In this document: positions 42,084 to 56,587 of the stretch, in pieces
Layout: each line of letters starts with the position of its first letter
How positions within the stretch are numbered: the first letter of the stretch is position 1
From: Pseudomonadota bacterium
GTDB taxonomy: Bacteria > Pseudomonadota > Alphaproteobacteria > Acetobacterales > Acetobacteraceae
Reading direction: 5' to 3'
Length of the DNA: 64,000 nucleotides
Assembly (NCBI GenBank): GCA_021847995.1
Contig: JAJZNE010000008.1
Span: forward strand, 50,446 to 114,445
The notes under the pieces: model-generated
What the model was told of the DNA's origin: nothing
Database searches by the model: none
Seen by the model: the letters and a program-made list of their open reading frames with translations, nothing else
Program-made: the position numbers and the translations under genes

Positions 42084-42650
42084 GTGCAGCGGCATCGTGG
42101 GACGACCCGGCGCAGGCCCGGGGGCCTGGCGGCGTCGGCGTGGGTGCTGGCGCTGATGCTCGGCGGCTGCAACAACAGCGGACCGCCGCAGCCCGATGGC
42201 AGTTTCCGCAACTACGTCGATACGCCGCCATGGGAAACCGGCGGCGGGATGGGCGGACCATCCGGCTCGCTGTTCAATATCGGCAAGAGCCAGAATGCCG
42301 GGGCCGGAACCGGGCAGGGGGCGGGGCTCGGGGTGAACGCCTATCTGTGGCGCGGTGCCCTCGATACGCTTTCCTTCATGCCGCTGGCCTCCGCCGACCC
42401 GTTCGGGGGGGTGATCATCACTGACTGGTTCACGCCGCCCGCCTCTCCCGGCGAACGGTTCAAGGCCAATGCCTATATCCTGGGAAGGCAGTTGCGCGCT
42501 GACGGCGTCAAGGTGACGATTTTCCGTCAGGTGCAGCAGAACGGCTCCTGGGTCGATGCGCCGGTCGCGGCGGGCACTTCGGCCGATATCGAGAACAAGG
42601 TGCTGGCCAAGGCGCGGGAACTGCGGGCGCAATCGGCGTCCAGCCAGTGA
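42084..42650 (+). CDS. DUF3576 lipoprotein
   Basis: A 188-residue lipoprotein of the DUF3576 family. The lipobox is LMLGGC near the end of the signal peptide. The body carries the conserved GLGVNAYLWRGALDTLSFMPLASADPFGGVIITDWF and FKANAYILGRQLRADGVKVTIFRQV. It should be anchored in the periplasm by its Cys. The frame is open back to a GTG at 42042; the GTG at 42084 is preferred because GAGG lies 9 bases upstream. It precedes leuS and lptE, the usual place of this family in alphaproteobacteria. It may serve the cell envelope, but the function is unknown. Confidence 0.82.
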   Translation: MQRHRGTTRRRPGGLAASAWVLALMLGGCNNSGPPQPDGSFRNYVDTPPWETGGGMGGPSGSLFNIGKSQNAGAGTGQGAGLGVNAYLWRGALDTLSFMPLASADPFGGVIITDWFTPPASPGERFKANAYILGRQLRADGVKVTIFRQVQQNGSWVDAPVAAGTSADIENKVLAKARELRAQSASSQ

Positions 42651-42746
42651 CGGCGCGGCCTTGTGGTGCCCGGCCTTGTGGTGCATTGCCGGCCGCCGGA
42701 TTGTGACCCATAGAAGACGCCGCCGCAGCCGAGCCAGCGATTGCCG

Positions 42747-45413
<2,667 letters not shown>

Positions 45414-45418
45414 CCGGG

Positions 45419-45964
45419 ATGGGGCAGCGTCTCAGGATGGGCCGGCGTGGCGTGGTTCTGGCAGCGGCAGCGGCGGGTCTGGCCGGGTGCGGCTTCCACC
45501 CGCTCTATGCTTCCAACGCCGACGGAACGGCCGGGCCGGCAGCGGCGGGACTCGCCGCGATCAATGTCGGGCTGATTCCGGAGCGGTCGGGACAATTGTT
45601 GCGCCAGGCGCTGCAGGAGCGGTTCGAGCGCAGCGGAATTTCGCAAGCGCAGCGGTATGACCTGAACGTCAGTTTCAACGTCGCAGGCGCCGCGATTGCG
45701 ATCCAGCCGGACAGTTCGAACGCCTATAACCGGCTGGTCGGCACGGCGAGCTACCAGCTTATCGCGCAGGACCCCAACCGGACGGTGCTGACCACGGGCA
45801 CGGCACGGGCGGTGGACGGATTGCAGGTGTTCGACCAGCAGTTGTTCGCCATGCAGCTGGAGACCGAGGCGGTGACAGGACGGGTGGCGCAGGCGGTTGC
45901 CGATGAAATCACGCAGCAGCTGGCGGCCTATTTCGAGCAGCAGGCAGCGCTGGCGGCGCGCTGA
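45419..45964 (+). CDS. lptE: LPS assembly lipoprotein LptE
   Basis: A 181-residue outer-membrane lipoprotein that plugs LptD and helps deliver LPS to the surface. The lipobox is GLAGC followed by GFHPLY, the LptE hallmark after the acylated Cys. The rest fits the LptE fold (LRQALQERFERSGI, YDLNVSFNV, ALQTRTAR-like strand TTGTARAVDGLQVFDQQLFA). It follows leuS by 5 bases and precedes holA by 57, the standard alphaproteobacterial order. Confidence 0.92.
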   Translation: MGQRLRMGRRGVVLAAAAAGLAGCGFHPLYASNADGTAGPAAAGLAAINVGLIPERSGQLLRQALQERFERSGISQAQRYDLNVSFNVAGAAIAIQPDSSNAYNRLVGTASYQLIAQDPNRTVLTTGTARAVDGLQVFDQQLFAMQLETEAVTGRVAQAVADEITQQLAAYFEQQAALAAR

Positions 45965-46021
45965 CGCGGGCGGCGCGGCGGGGGCAGTGCGCGCGGGTTC
46001 GGCAGAGATGTCGGGGGCGGC

Positions 46022-47035
46022 ATGAAACTGGAGGCGCGGCGCGTCGAAGCCTTCCTTGCCGATCCCGGCGCTGTCCGCGCGGTGCTGTTGTATGGCGATG
46101 ACGCCGGCCTGATCGCCGAGCGCGCGGCACGTCTGGTGCAGGCGGTGGCGGGGGACGTGGCGGACCCTTTTCGCGTCGTCGAACTCGGGCGCGACGCGAT
46201 CGGACGGATCGGGGCAGAGCTTGCCTCCATCCCGCTGACCGGTGGCCGGCTTGTGGTGCGGGTGCGCGAGGCAGGTGATGCCGTGGCGGCGGAGGCGGAA
46301 TTGGCCCTGGCACATGAGATGCCGGGCCTGTTGGTGCTGGAAGCGCCGGGCCTGCCGAGCCGCTCGCGGCTGCGTGCGGCGGTGGAACGCGCGGCGGCGG
46401 GTGCCGCGATCGGGTGCTATGCCCTGGACGCGGCGGGGCTGGGGCGGGTCATCCGCCAGCAGCTTGACCGGGACGGGGTCAGTGCGGATCCCGAGGCGCT
46501 GGCCTGGCTGGAGGGCCGGCTCGGCGGGGATCTCGCGGCGATGCGTGCCGAGATCGGGAAGCTCGCGCTCTATGTCGGGACGGCAGGGACGGTGGATCTT
46601 TCGGCGGCGATGGCGTGCGTCGGCGATGTGGCAGATGTTTCGCTGGAGGATGCCGTGTTCGCGGCAACGCTCGGCGAGCCTGCGCGGGCGGACCGGGCCC
46701 TGACGCTCGCGCTGGCCGAGGGGGCGTCGCCGGTCGGCGTGCTGCGCGCGGCACTCGTGCATGTGCAGCGACTGTTGCGCGCCCGCGCGGCCGTGGGCGG
46801 CGGAGCCACGGCGGCGGAGGCGGTGAAGGCCCTGCGACCGCCGGTGTTTTTCCGCCGTGAGCCGGATTTTCTCACCGCTCTGCGGGTGTGGTCGCCACGG
46901 CTTCTGGTGGCGGCGGCGGCAGCGCTGTGGCGTGACGAGGCAGCGTGCAAGAAGACGGGCGCGCCGGCGGAGGCGATTTGCCGCCACGCCGTCATGACCC
47001 TGGCATTACGAGCCGGTGGCCTCCGCCGGCGGTGA
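46022..47035 (+). CDS. holA: DNA polymerase III subunit delta
   Basis: A 337-residue clamp-loader subunit that opens the sliding clamp. The start MKLEARRVEAFLADPGAVRAVLLYGDDAGLIAERA is the family N-terminus; the AAA+-like and collar domains follow (RAEIGKLALYVG, VSLEDAVFAATLG, LRAALVHVQRLL). No Walker A is expected in delta. The length is normal. The gene converges on parB with a 19-base gap. Confidence 0.93.
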   Translation: MKLEARRVEAFLADPGAVRAVLLYGDDAGLIAERAARLVQAVAGDVADPFRVVELGRDAIGRIGAELASIPLTGGRLVVRVREAGDAVAAEAELALAHEMPGLLVLEAPGLPSRSRLRAAVERAAAGAAIGCYALDAAGLGRVIRQQLDRDGVSADPEALAWLEGRLGGDLAAMRAEIGKLALYVGTAGTVDLSAAMACVGDVADVSLEDAVFAATLGEPARADRALTLALAEGASPVGVLRAALVHVQRLLRARAAVGGGATAAEAVKALRPPVFFRREPDFLTALRVWSPRLLVAAAAALWRDEAACKKTGAPAEAICRHAVMTLALRAGGLRRR

Positions 47036-47054
47036 GGTCGCCATCGGTCGATGG

Positions 47055-47924
47055 CTATCCGGCCGGCGACAACAGGGTCAGCAACCCCTCGAGCTGGTCG
47101 GGAGAGCGATAGCGGATATGAACGGTGCCGCCGGCGCCGCGTGGCGAGATCTCCACCTGAAGACCGAGTCGGGCTGCGAGAGAGCGCTCCAGTGCGAGCA
47201 GGTCGGGTGGCTTGCGCAGGGCAGGCTCGGACGCGCTGCCGGCGGGATCGTCGCGGCGGGTGGCAAGGGCCTCGGTCTGTCGGACATTGAGGCCGCGGGC
47301 AATGACCTGAAGGGCTGCGTGCTGCGGGTCGGGGTGGGCGAGCAGGGCGCGGGCATGGCCGGCGCTCAGGCCTCCGGCGCGCACTTCGGCCTGGACCTGC
47401 GCAGGCAGGTTGAGAAGTCGCAGCGTGTTGGCAACGTGACTGCGGGACTTGCCGACCGCCTCCCCGAGTGCCTCCTGCGAGAGGGAGAACTCGTTGATCA
47501 GACGCCGGTAGCCTTCTGCCTCCTCGATCGGGTTGAGATCCTGGCGCTGCAGATTCTCCACCAGCGCCGCTGCCATTGCTTCCACATCGGTGAGCGGGCG
47601 GACGAGCACCGGCACTTCGTGCAAACCGGCACGCTGGGCGGCGCGCCAGCGGCGCTCGCCGGCGACGATCTGGTAGCGGGCCGGCAGATCGGGATGGGGT
47701 CGGGCGAGCAGCGGCTGCAGGACGCCGCGCGCGCGGATCGAGGCCGCCAGTTCGTCGAGCGAAGTCGGATCGGCGGTGCGGCGGGGCTGGTAGGGACTGG
47801 GGTCGAGCAGATCGAGGGCCAGCGACCGCACGCCGAGGGTGTCGGCGGATGTCGCCGTCGCCGCCTCGCCAAGAAGGGCGGCGAGACCTCGGCCAAGTCG
47901 TGGCACGGGTTCGCGGGCGGTCAT
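47055..47924 (-). CDS. parB: Chromosome partitioning protein ParB
   Basis: A 289-residue CTP-dependent DNA clamp that loads at parS and spreads. It has the N-terminal RLGRGLAALLGE that activates ParA, the CTP-binding GERRWRAAQRAG patch, the VENLQRQDLNPIEEAEGYRRLI segment, the parS-binding helix-turn-helix SQEALGEAVGKSRSHVANTLRLL, and a C-terminal dimerisation domain. It is the last gene of the mnmE-mnmG-rsmG-parA-parB run, with a 4-base overlap with parA. A parS site lies at 49336-49351, about 1.4 kb upstream. Confidence 0.96.
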   Translation of the reverse strand: MTAREPVPRLGRGLAALLGEAATATSADTLGVRSLALDLLDPSPYQPRRTADPTSLDELAASIRARGVLQPLLARPHPDLPARYQIVAGERRWRAAQRAGLHEVPVLVRPLTDVEAMAAALVENLQRQDLNPIEEAEGYRRLINEFSLSQEALGEAVGKSRSHVANTLRLLNLPAQVQAEVRAGGLSAGHARALLAHPDPQHAALQVIARGLNVRQTEALATRRDDPAGSASEPALRKPPDLLALERSLAARLGLQVEISPRGAGGTVHIRYRSPDQLEGLLTLLSPAG

Positions 47925-48748
47925 GCGCGGACGGGTTCGACAGCGGTTGCGGTCTGGCGCCGCTCCCGGCGAAGGAGTTCGGTTGCGAGCCGGACATAGG
48001 CCTGGGCGCCCGGCGAACGATAATCGTAGAGCAGAACAGGCTTTCCGTGGCTTGGCGCCTCGGAGATGCGGATGTTGCGCGGGATCACCGTCTCATAAAC
48101 CTGGTCGCCGAAGAACCCCCGCGCATCCGCGGCCACCAGTTCGGAGAGGTTGTTGCGGCGGTCATGCATGGTCAGGACGATTCCCTGCAAGGAAAGCTGC
48201 CGATTGAGGCTGCGGCGGACGAGATCGATCGTATGGAGCAGCTGGCTGATTCCTTCGAGGGCAAAGAACTCGCATTGCAGTGGCACCAGGACCCCGTTGG
48301 CGGCGGTGAGCCCGTTCAGGGTCAACAGGCCGAGGCTGGGCGGACAATCGAGGAGGATGAAATCGCGCCGATGGCCGGCGGGGTCGGCGGCGGCCAGCGC
48401 ATCGTGCAGGCGGAATTCCCGCCGCGCCTGGGTGACCAGTTCTATTTCGGCGCCGGTCAAGTCGGGATCGGAGGGTACAATGAAAAGATTGGGAACGAAG
48501 GTCGGGCGGGTGACGGCGGCGAGGTGGGCCCCTGCGGTGAGCAACTGGTAGGTGCCCTGGCGCCGGTCTGCCCGCATCAGACCAAGCCCGGTCGAGGCGT
48601 TGCCCTGCGGATCGAGATCGATCAGCAGCACATTCTGCCCGGCGGCGGCAAGCGCAGTGGCGAGGTTCACCGCGGTGGTGGTCTTGCCGACCCCGCCCTT
48701 CTGGTTCGCGATAGCGAGAATGCGCCGTTCATCGGTTTGGGGGGGCAC
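47921..48748 (-). CDS. parA: Chromosome partitioning ATPase ParA
   Basis: A 275-residue deviant Walker ATPase that binds DNA non-specifically and moves ParB-parS complexes. The deviant Walker A is NQKGGVGKTTT, Walker A' is VLLIDLDPQGNAST, and Walker B is FILLDCPPSLG. It lacks an N-terminal HTH domain, as in the chromosomal (Soj-type) class. The start overlaps the end of rsmG by 20 bases and the stop overlaps parB by 4. Confidence 0.96.
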   Translation of the reverse strand: MPPQTDERRILAIANQKGGVGKTTTAVNLATALAAAGQNVLLIDLDPQGNASTGLGLMRADRRQGTYQLLTAGAHLAAVTRPTFVPNLFIVPSDPDLTGAEIELVTQARREFRLHDALAAADPAGHRRDFILLDCPPSLGLLTLNGLTAANGVLVPLQCEFFALEGISQLLHTIDLVRRSLNRQLSLQGIVLTMHDRRNNLSELVAADARGFFGDQVYETVIPRNIRISEAPSHGKPVLLYDYRSPGAQAYVRLATELLRRERRQTATAVEPVRA

Positions 48749-49343
48749 GGCGGATCTCGCAAAGGCGCAGGATTGCGCCGGTTGGGTCGGTACGGCTCTC
48801 GAAGTGCTCGACCTGCATTTGCCAATCCTGCCGTGCCGCCGTCAATTCGGCAACCGCATTGGCGCCCTTGGGGAAGAGACAGACACCGTCCGGAGCAAGC
48901 AGCGGCGCTGCAAGCGATAGGAGACGCGGGAGGGGCGCAAGCGCACGGGCAGTGATCAGGCGCGCCGCCGGTAAGCGCAGGGATTCCGCCCGCGTCGCAT
49001 GAACCGTTGCGTCAACGCCGAGTAGACCAATGGCTTCGCGGAGGAAGGCTGCCTTCCGTTGATCGGACTCGACCAGATGCGCATGACGCCGGGTCAAAGC
49101 CGCCAGCACGAGCCCCGGGAAGCCGGCGCCGGTGCCGAGGTCGATGAAAGGATCGGATCCGGGTGGAAGCACGGGAACAAGTTGAGCCGAATCCAAGACA
49201 TGTCGCTGCCAAAGCGTAGCGGTGTCGGCACGGCCGACGAGATTGATGCGACCATTCCAGCTTTGCAGGAAGGTAACAAACGTCTCCAGTTGCGCCTCGG
49301 CGTCGCCGCTTATTCCCTCCCAGGCTGGCAAGCCCTGTTTCAC
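48729..49343 (-). CDS. rsmG: 16S rRNA (guanine527-N7)-methyltransferase RsmG
   Basis: A 204-residue SAM-dependent methyltransferase that modifies G527 of 16S rRNA (also called gidB). The SAM motif is [16 protein letters not shown]; the N-terminal helix [29 protein letters not shown] and the later [18 protein letters not shown] are typical. The GTG at 49343 is chosen because it overlaps the mnmG stop as GTGA and gives the normal family length; no ATG fits. This start codon lies inside a parS site, so ParB binding could influence the gene. Confidence 0.92.
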   Translation of the reverse strand: MKQGLPAWEGISGDAEAQLETFVTFLQSWNGRINLVGRADTATLWQRHVLDSAQLVPVLPPGSDPFIDLGTGAGFPGLVLAALTRRHAHLVESDQRKAAFLREAIGLLGVDATVHATRAESLRLPAARLITARALAPLPRLLSLAAPLLAPDGVCLFPKGANAVAELTAARQDWQMQVEHFESRTDPTGAILRLCEIRRAPPNR

Positions 49344-49351
49344 GTGAAACG
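49336..49351. promoter_or_regulatory. parS: parS site (ParB binding)
   Basis: TGTTTCACGTGAAACG matches the bacterial parS consensus TGTTTCACGTGAAACA at 15 of 16 bases, with a perfect central GTTTCACGTGAAAC palindrome. It covers the last codons and stop of mnmG and the GTG start of rsmG. It is the only clear parS-like sequence I saw in the window. Confidence 0.92.
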
Positions 49352-51220
49352 TCCGGAAGTACTGCGACGATGAAGGTGGGCGCTGAGTGCCGCCAGGGCC
49401 ACGGGTGTCATGCCCTCCATCCTTGATGCCGCGCCGAGCGAGACGGGCCGCTGCTCGCTCAAGCGCGAGCGCGCTTCGTTCGATAATCCCGGCACACTGC
49501 AAAAATCCTCCTCCGGGTCGATGGTGATCGCCTCGGCGCGACGGAAGGACCGAATTTCTGCCGCCTGTCGGACCAGATAACCGGCATATTGTGCATCGGC
49601 CCGCAGCACTTCCAGCGCCCGCGCGCTGATGCCCGCGACCGGCGGGCAGAGGGCCCGGATATCCTCTGTCGCCAATCCCATCCCGAGCAGATCAAACGCT
49701 GTTCGGTTCTCGCCGTGCCCTGCCGCGATGCCATGCGCGGTAAGACACCCCGCACGCACAACCGTCGCCTGGGCCGACCTGCGCGCTTGCTCCACCTCTC
49801 CGGCAAACGAGGAAAAGGCAACCCGCCGTGCCTGCCCTACACAGCCCCAAGCGATTCCGCGCTGCGTCAGACGCAGATCCGCGTTGTCGGCACGCAGCGA
49901 AAGCCGATATTCCGCCCGCGAGGTGAACATTCGATATGGCTCGGTCACGCCCCGGCTCACCAGATCGTCGATCATCACGCCGATATAGGCTTCGGCACGA
50001 TCCAGAGTGACCGCTTCCGTGTCTGCGCTTCGCCGCGCCGCATTCACCCCAGCCATCAGCCCCTGCGCGGCAGCCTCTTCATATCCGGTGGTGCCATTGA
50101 TCTGGCCGGCCAGGAACAGCCGCGGCAGTGCCTGCAACTCAAGCGATGGTCGCAATGCCCGCGGATCGACGTAATCATAGGCGACTGCGTAACCCGGCCG
50201 CACGATGCGTGCCCTCTCCAGTCCCGGAATGGTTGCAATCAATGCCGCCTGGATCTCTTCCGGCAGGCTGGTCGAAATCCCATTCGGATAGACGATCGGG
50301 TCATCGAGACCTTCCGGCTCCAGAAACACCTGGTGGCGAACACGGTCCGGAAAACGCACTACCTTGTCTTCGACCGAAGGACAGTACCGGGGCCCCCGCC
50401 CTGACAGATGACCACCATAGACCGCGGAAAGATGAAGATTGGACCGGATGAGCGCATGCGTCGCCGGCGTTGTTCCGGTGAGATGGCAACTGATCTGCGG
50501 CAACGGCAGACTTTCGGTCAACGGACTGAAGCGCTCGGGATTGGTATCGCCCCGATCCTCGGCGAGCCCCTGCCAATCGATGCCGTCACGCGCCAGTCGC
50601 GGCGGCGTCCCGGTCTTGAGCCGACCGAGCGGCAGTCCCAGGCGTTGCAGCGCCTCGGCAAGTCCGACCGCGGGCGCTTCCCCGATCCGGCCGGCGGGCT
50701 GGCTGCGCGCTCCGACATGGATGCAGCCGCGCAGGAATGTCCCGGTTGCGAGCACCGCTGCACCGCAGCGAATCGTGGTTCCGTCGGCGAGCACCACCCC
50801 CGCCAGCGAACCATCGCCAGCCAGTTCCAGGGCTTCCGCCGTTCCTTCCCTGATCGCAAGGCCATCCTGTGCGGCCAGCATGGACTGGATCGCCGTCCGG
50901 TAGTGCGAACGGTCAACTTGTGCCCGCGGCCCGCGCACCGCCGGCCCCTTGCTGCGATTGAGCAACTTGAAATGGATCCCGGCCGCGTCGGCGGCGCGAC
51001 CCATCAACCCGTCCAGCGCGTCGATCTCGCGCACGAGGTGTCCCTTGCCGATCCCGCCGACCGAGGGATTGCAGGACAGTTCGCCGAGCTTGGCACGCTG
51101 CTGCGTGAGCAACACGGTCCTGGCTCCCATCCGTGCCGCCGCCGCTGCCGCCTCACACCCGGCATGTCCCCCGCCAATCACGAGCACATCACAGGATTGA
51201 TCCACGCCCACCCCTTTCAC
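49340..51220 (-). CDS. mnmG: tRNA uridine-5-carboxymethylaminomethyl modification enzyme MnmG
   Basis: A 626-residue FAD protein (also called gidA) that works with MnmE to modify U34 of certain tRNAs. The FAD motif is [14 protein letters not shown]; the conserved [23 protein letters not shown] and [11 protein letters not shown] segments are present, and the C-terminal MnmE-binding domain is intact. The start is GTG at 51220, overlapping the mnmE stop as GTGA; further in-frame GTG codons at 51211 and 51205 cannot be excluded. Confidence 0.96.
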   Translation of the reverse strand: MKGVGVDQSCDVLVIGGGHAGCEAAAAAARMGARTVLLTQQRAKLGELSCNPSVGGIGKGHLVREIDALDGLMGRAADAAGIHFKLLNRSKGPAVRGPRAQVDRSHYRTAIQSMLAAQDGLAIREGTAEALELAGDGSLAGVVLADGTTIRCGAAVLATGTFLRGCIHVGARSQPAGRIGEAPAVGLAEALQRLGLPLGRLKTGTPPRLARDGIDWQGLAEDRGDTNPERFSPLTESLPLPQISCHLTGTTPATHALIRSNLHLSAVYGGHLSGRGPRYCPSVEDKVVRFPDRVRHQVFLEPEGLDDPIVYPNGISTSLPEEIQAALIATIPGLERARIVRPGYAVAYDYVDPRALRPSLELQALPRLFLAGQINGTTGYEEAAAQGLMAGVNAARRSADTEAVTLDRAEAYIGVMIDDLVSRGVTEPYRMFTSRAEYRLSLRADNADLRLTQRGIAWGCVGQARRVAFSSFAGEVEQARRSAQATVVRAGCLTAHGIAAGHGENRTAFDLLGMGLATEDIRALCPPVAGISARALEVLRADAQYAGYLVRQAAEIRSFRRAEAITIDPEEDFCSVPGLSNEARSRLSEQRPVSLGAASRMEGMTPVALAALSAHLHRRSTSGRFT

Positions 51221-52533
51221 TTACCGATGCAAAACTGCGCAAACAGCGAGTCCAGAATCTCGTCGGCGCCGACCTGGCCGGTGATGCGGCCCAGCGCCAG
51301 CATGGCAGTGCGCAGATCCTCCCCGCGCAGCTCCGGCAGCTTCGCGTCCGCGGCACGCGCCAGCGCCGCCGCCGCCGCACCCAGCGCAGCCCGGTGCCGT
51401 GCCCGGGTCAGCGTTGGCGGGCCCGCGGTGGCGGTCATCTCTGCCGCGATCCCGCTCAGCACGCGGCTCAGTCGCTCCAGGCCGAAACCGGTGGTGGCAC
51501 TGACAGGGAGCGCCGAGCCGTCGGCGGCCGTCCCAAGATCGGCCTTGTTGGCGACAACGACACGTCGCTTTCCTGCGGCCTCGCCAAGCATGGACTGCGC
51601 CGTCGCCGGGGTCTGCGGATCATGCACTTCGATCACGAGATCCGCTGTCGCCGCCCGCGCCAGCGCCCGTCGCACCCCTTCCGCCTCGATCGGATCGCCG
51701 GCCGCCCGCAATCCGGCGGTATCCAGCAGTGTCACCGGCACCCCACCCAGAACCACGCGCGCTTCCAGGACATCGCGCGTGGTTCCAGGCAGCGCCGATA
51801 CGATCGCCACGTCGCGGCCCGCCAGCGCATTGACCAGCGTCGACTTGCCGGCATTCGGCGGTCCCATAACCGCAAACACCAGCCCCTCCCGCAACCGTTC
51901 CCCACGCCGCCCGTCGTCCAGATGAGCCGTCATCGCCAGATGGAGCGCCAGTATTTCTTCCCGCAGGCCCGTCTCAACGTCCGCCGGCAGAGCCTCGTCG
52001 GGAAAATCGATCAGCGCTTCCTGCTGCGCCAGCAACCGCAGCAAAGCCTCCGACCAGGCCCGATACAGCCCCCCGAGCCCGCCCTCCAGTTGCCGCAGCG
52101 CCTGCTGCCGCTGCAAAGCGGTTTCCGCCGCGACCAGATCCGCGACGGCCTCGGCCTGCAGCAAATCCATCCGCCCATGCAAAAACGCGCGTCGGGTGAA
52201 CTCGCCCGGCTCGGCCGGCCGTACCCCGAGCGCCGCGAGACGGTCCGCCACGCCCGCCAGCACGGCGGCACCACCATGCAGGTGCAACTCCGCACTGTCC
52301 TCCCCGGAATAGCTGCGCGGTGCCGGGAACCACAGCACCAGCGCGCGGTCGAGCACCGCGCCCGCCTCGTCGCGCAGGGTGCGCAGCGACGCCCGACGCG
52401 CCGGCGGCACCGCCCCGCGGCAGAGGCCCCTGATCACATTGCCGCTTTCCGTGCCGCTGATCCGCACCACCGACACCGCCGCCCTTCCGGCGCCGGAGGC
52501 AAGCGCGAAGATGGTGTCCGCCTCGCCGCTCAT
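51217..52533 (-). CDS. mnmE: tRNA modification GTPase MnmE
   Basis: A 438-residue GTPase (also called trmE) that forms the U34-modifying complex with MnmG. It has an N-terminal tetrahydrofolate-binding domain ([22 protein letters not shown]), a GTPase domain with [15 protein letters not shown] and NKAD, and the invariant C-terminal FCIGK whose Cys is functional. The start overlaps the stop of the ferredoxin-like gene as ATGA, and the stop overlaps mnmG by 4 bases. Confidence 0.96.
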   Translation of the reverse strand: MSGEADTIFALASGAGRAAVSVVRISGTESGNVIRGLCRGAVPPARRASLRTLRDEAGAVLDRALVLWFPAPRSYSGEDSAELHLHGGAAVLAGVADRLAALGVRPAEPGEFTRRAFLHGRMDLLQAEAVADLVAAETALQRQQALRQLEGGLGGLYRAWSEALLRLLAQQEALIDFPDEALPADVETGLREEILALHLAMTAHLDDGRRGERLREGLVFAVMGPPNAGKSTLVNALAGRDVAIVSALPGTTRDVLEARVVLGGVPVTLLDTAGLRAAGDPIEAEGVRRALARAATADLVIEVHDPQTPATAQSMLGEAAGKRRVVVANKADLGTAADGSALPVSATTGFGLERLSRVLSGIAAEMTATAGPPTLTRARHRAALGAAAAALARAADAKLPELRGEDLRTAMLALGRITGQVGADEILDSLFAQFCIGK

Positions 52534-52868
52534 GTGTCCGGCAGCGCGAGCGACGGCACGCGCCCGCCGCCCGCGATATGCCGTTCCAGCACCGCGTCCG
52601 CCTCCTCAGGCGAGCCGACGCGATACCAGATGCCGTCCGGATAGATCACCACACAGGGTCCGAGTTCGCAGCGGTCGAGGCAGCCCGCCGTGTTGATCCG
52701 CACCCGCCGCAATCCGAGCTCCTTGGCGCGCGCCTTCATATAGTCGCGCACCCGCTCCGACCCACGGGCGGCACAGGAGCCGCGCGGATGCCCCTCCGGA
52801 CGCCGGTTGCAGCACACGAACACATGCGCATCGAAATAAAGGGGGGGATCCCCCGCACGCTGCGGCAT
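52530..52868 (-). CDS. Thioredoxin-like [2Fe-2S] ferredoxin
   Basis: A 112-residue protein with the thioredoxin-like [2Fe-2S] ferredoxin pattern: [22 protein letters not shown] and [25 protein letters not shown]. Probable cluster ligands are C20, C32, C63 and C67, with C19 and C72 extra. Such (2Fe-2S)-binding proteins are found in many alphaproteobacteria and act as electron carriers of unknown partner. It is the first gene of the minus-strand chain leading to mnmE, mnmG, rsmG, parA and parB, with an ATGA overlap to mnmE. The ATG at 52868 is the first that leaves a plausible N-terminus. Confidence 0.85.
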   Translation of the reverse strand: MPQRAGDPPLYFDAHVFVCCNRRPEGHPRGSCAARGSERVRDYMKARAKELGLRRVRINTAGCLDRCELGPCVVIYPDGIWYRVGSPEEADAVLERHIAGGGRVPSLALPDT

Positions 52869-53008
52869 CGGCGCTCTCCGCGACTGCCGCAGGACCGCAG
52901 GTCGTCCGGCGTCGTCCCTGGTGTCGGGTCGGCGGGCCATCCTGCCTCGCACCCACCCCCCGCCATCCCTATCTGACAAACCACACAGCGATGCAAGGAG
53001 AGCCCGGC

Positions 53009-55078
<2,070 letters not shown>

Positions 55079-55109
55079 CAGAGCCCGCGTCCGGGGCTGC
55101 CATCGTGGC

Positions 55110-55616
55110 GTGCCGCAGCTCTCGCTTCATTCGCCGCTCGGCGACCTCACCGTCTCGGAACAGGACGGGCGCATCGTCGCGCTCGACTGGGGGTGGGGCC
55201 GTGACCAGACACCTACGCCCCTGCTGGCGCGTGCGCGCGACCTGCTCGATGCCTATTTCGACGGGCCGGTGACCGAATTCGACCTCCCTCTGGCACCTGC
55301 GGGCACGCCCTACCAGCGCCGTGTCTGGCAGGCACTCTGTGCCATCCCCTACGGACAGACGCGAAGCTATGGCGCCCTCGCCGGTCTGGTTGGCGGATCG
55401 CCGCGCGCGATCGGCATGGCCAGCGCCGCCAATCCGATCCCGATCCTGATCCCCTGTCACCGCGTCGTCGCCGCCGGCGGTCTCGGCGGCTATTCCGGCG
55501 GCGACGGGCCGGCCACCAAGCGGGCGCTGCTCGACCTGGAAGCGGGCGCAGCGGCCTTGCCGACATCCGCTTCGCGCCCACACTCACGACCCATCAACAA
55601 ATCGGAACACCCATGA
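55110..55616 (+). CDS. ogt: Methylated-DNA--[protein]-cysteine S-methyltransferase
   Basis: A 168-residue DNA repair protein that removes alkyl groups from O6-guanine onto its own Cys. The active site is PCHRV with C116; the helix-turn-helix with the Arg finger is YGQTRSYGALAGLVGGSPRAIG, followed by NPIPILIPCHRVV and GGYSGG. It has the single-domain Ogt form without the Ada regulatory domain. The start is a GTG at 55110 with no strong ribosome site, so it may be translated by coupling to the preceding gene. The stop overlaps the quinone-oxidoreductase ATG by 4 bases. Confidence 0.92.
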   Translation: MPQLSLHSPLGDLTVSEQDGRIVALDWGWGRDQTPTPLLARARDLLDAYFDGPVTEFDLPLAPAGTPYQRRVWQALCAIPYGQTRSYGALAGLVGGSPRAIGMASAANPIPILIPCHRVVAAGGLGGYSGGDGPATKRALLDLEAGAAALPTSASRPHSRPINKSEHP

Positions 55617-56581
55617 CAAAGGCCATCCGCATCCACGCCAATGGCGGTCCCGAGGTCATGCGCTGGGAGGACGTGCCGACGCCTGAACCCGGTCCCGGGG
55701 AGGCGCTGGTGCATCACGAAGCAGTGGGGCTGAACTACATCGACGTCTATTTCCGCACCGGCCTCTACAAATCGCCGCTGCCGCTGGTGCCGGGCCAGGA
55801 AGGCGCCGGCACCGTCACCGCGCTCGGCGAGGGCGTCACCGGGCTCGCAGTCGGCGACCGCGTCGCCTATGCCGGCCCCCTCGGCGCCTACGCCACCGAG
55901 CGCGTGATCGCCGCCGACCGCCTGGTGAAGCTGCCCGACGGCATCGCGTTCCAGACCGCGGCGGCAATGATGCTGCAAGGCATGACCGCGCAATACCTGC
56001 TCCGCCGCACCTACCGTGTGCAGCCCGGCGACACCATCCTGGTCTACGCCGCGGCCGGGGGCGTCGGCCTCATTCTCTGCCAGTGGGCGAAGCATCTCGG
56101 CGCCACCGTGATCGGCGTCGTCTCGACCGAGGAGAAGGCGGCGCTCGCCCGCGCCCATGGCGCCGCCCATGTCCTGGTCGGCAAGGCCGATATTCCCGCC
56201 GAAGTGAAGCGCATCACCGGCGGCGCGATGGTGCCGGTGGTGTACGACAGCATCGGCCGCGACACCTTCATGGCGAGCCTCGACAGTCTCGCCCCGCTCG
56301 GCATGATGGTGAGCTACGGCAATGCCTCGGGCCCAGTCGGCGCGGTCGATATCAGCCTGCTCGGCGCCAAGGGCAGCCTGTTCCTGACGCGCCCGAGCCT
56401 CGCCACCTACACCGCGAAACGCCGCGACCTGGAAGCGACGGCGGCTGACCTGTTCGGCGTCGTGCAATCGGGGGCGGTGCAGATCCGCGTCAACCAGACC
56501 TTCAGCCTGCGGGACGCCGCCGAAGCGCATCGCGCGCTGGAGGGCCGCCGCACCACCGGCAGTACCGTGCTGCTGCCCTGA
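55613..56581 (+). CDS. Quinone oxidoreductase (zeta-crystallin-like MDR, zinc-free)
   Basis: A 322-residue NADPH:quinone reductase-type member of the medium-chain dehydrogenase family. The QOR signature VLGLNYIDVYFRTG-like AVGLNYIDVYFRTGLYK, QEGAGTVTALGEGV and AAAMMLQGMTAQYLL are present. The cofactor motif is ILVYAAAGGVGLILCQWAK, and zinc ligands are absent, as expected. It may protect against quinone stress. It overlaps ogt upstream, and the DHA2 pump gene follows after 6 bases, so ogt, this gene and the pump are probably one transcript with a detoxification theme. Confidence 0.93.
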   Translation: MTKAIRIHANGGPEVMRWEDVPTPEPGPGEALVHHEAVGLNYIDVYFRTGLYKSPLPLVPGQEGAGTVTALGEGVTGLAVGDRVAYAGPLGAYATERVIAADRLVKLPDGIAFQTAAAMMLQGMTAQYLLRRTYRVQPGDTILVYAAAGGVGLILCQWAKHLGATVIGVVSTEEKAALARAHGAAHVLVGKADIPAEVKRITGGAMVPVVYDSIGRDTFMASLDSLAPLGMMVSYGNASGPVGAVDISLLGAKGSLFLTRPSLATYTAKRRDLEATAADLFGVVQSGAVQIRVNQTFSLRDAAEAHRALEGRRTTGSTVLLP

Positions 56582-56587
56582 TCCTGC

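Noticed and set aside
47000..53000. Chromosomal replication origin near the parABS/mnmEG block
   Set aside because: No DnaA-box cluster, AT-rich unwinding region or large non-coding gap was seen; parS alone does not mark oriC.
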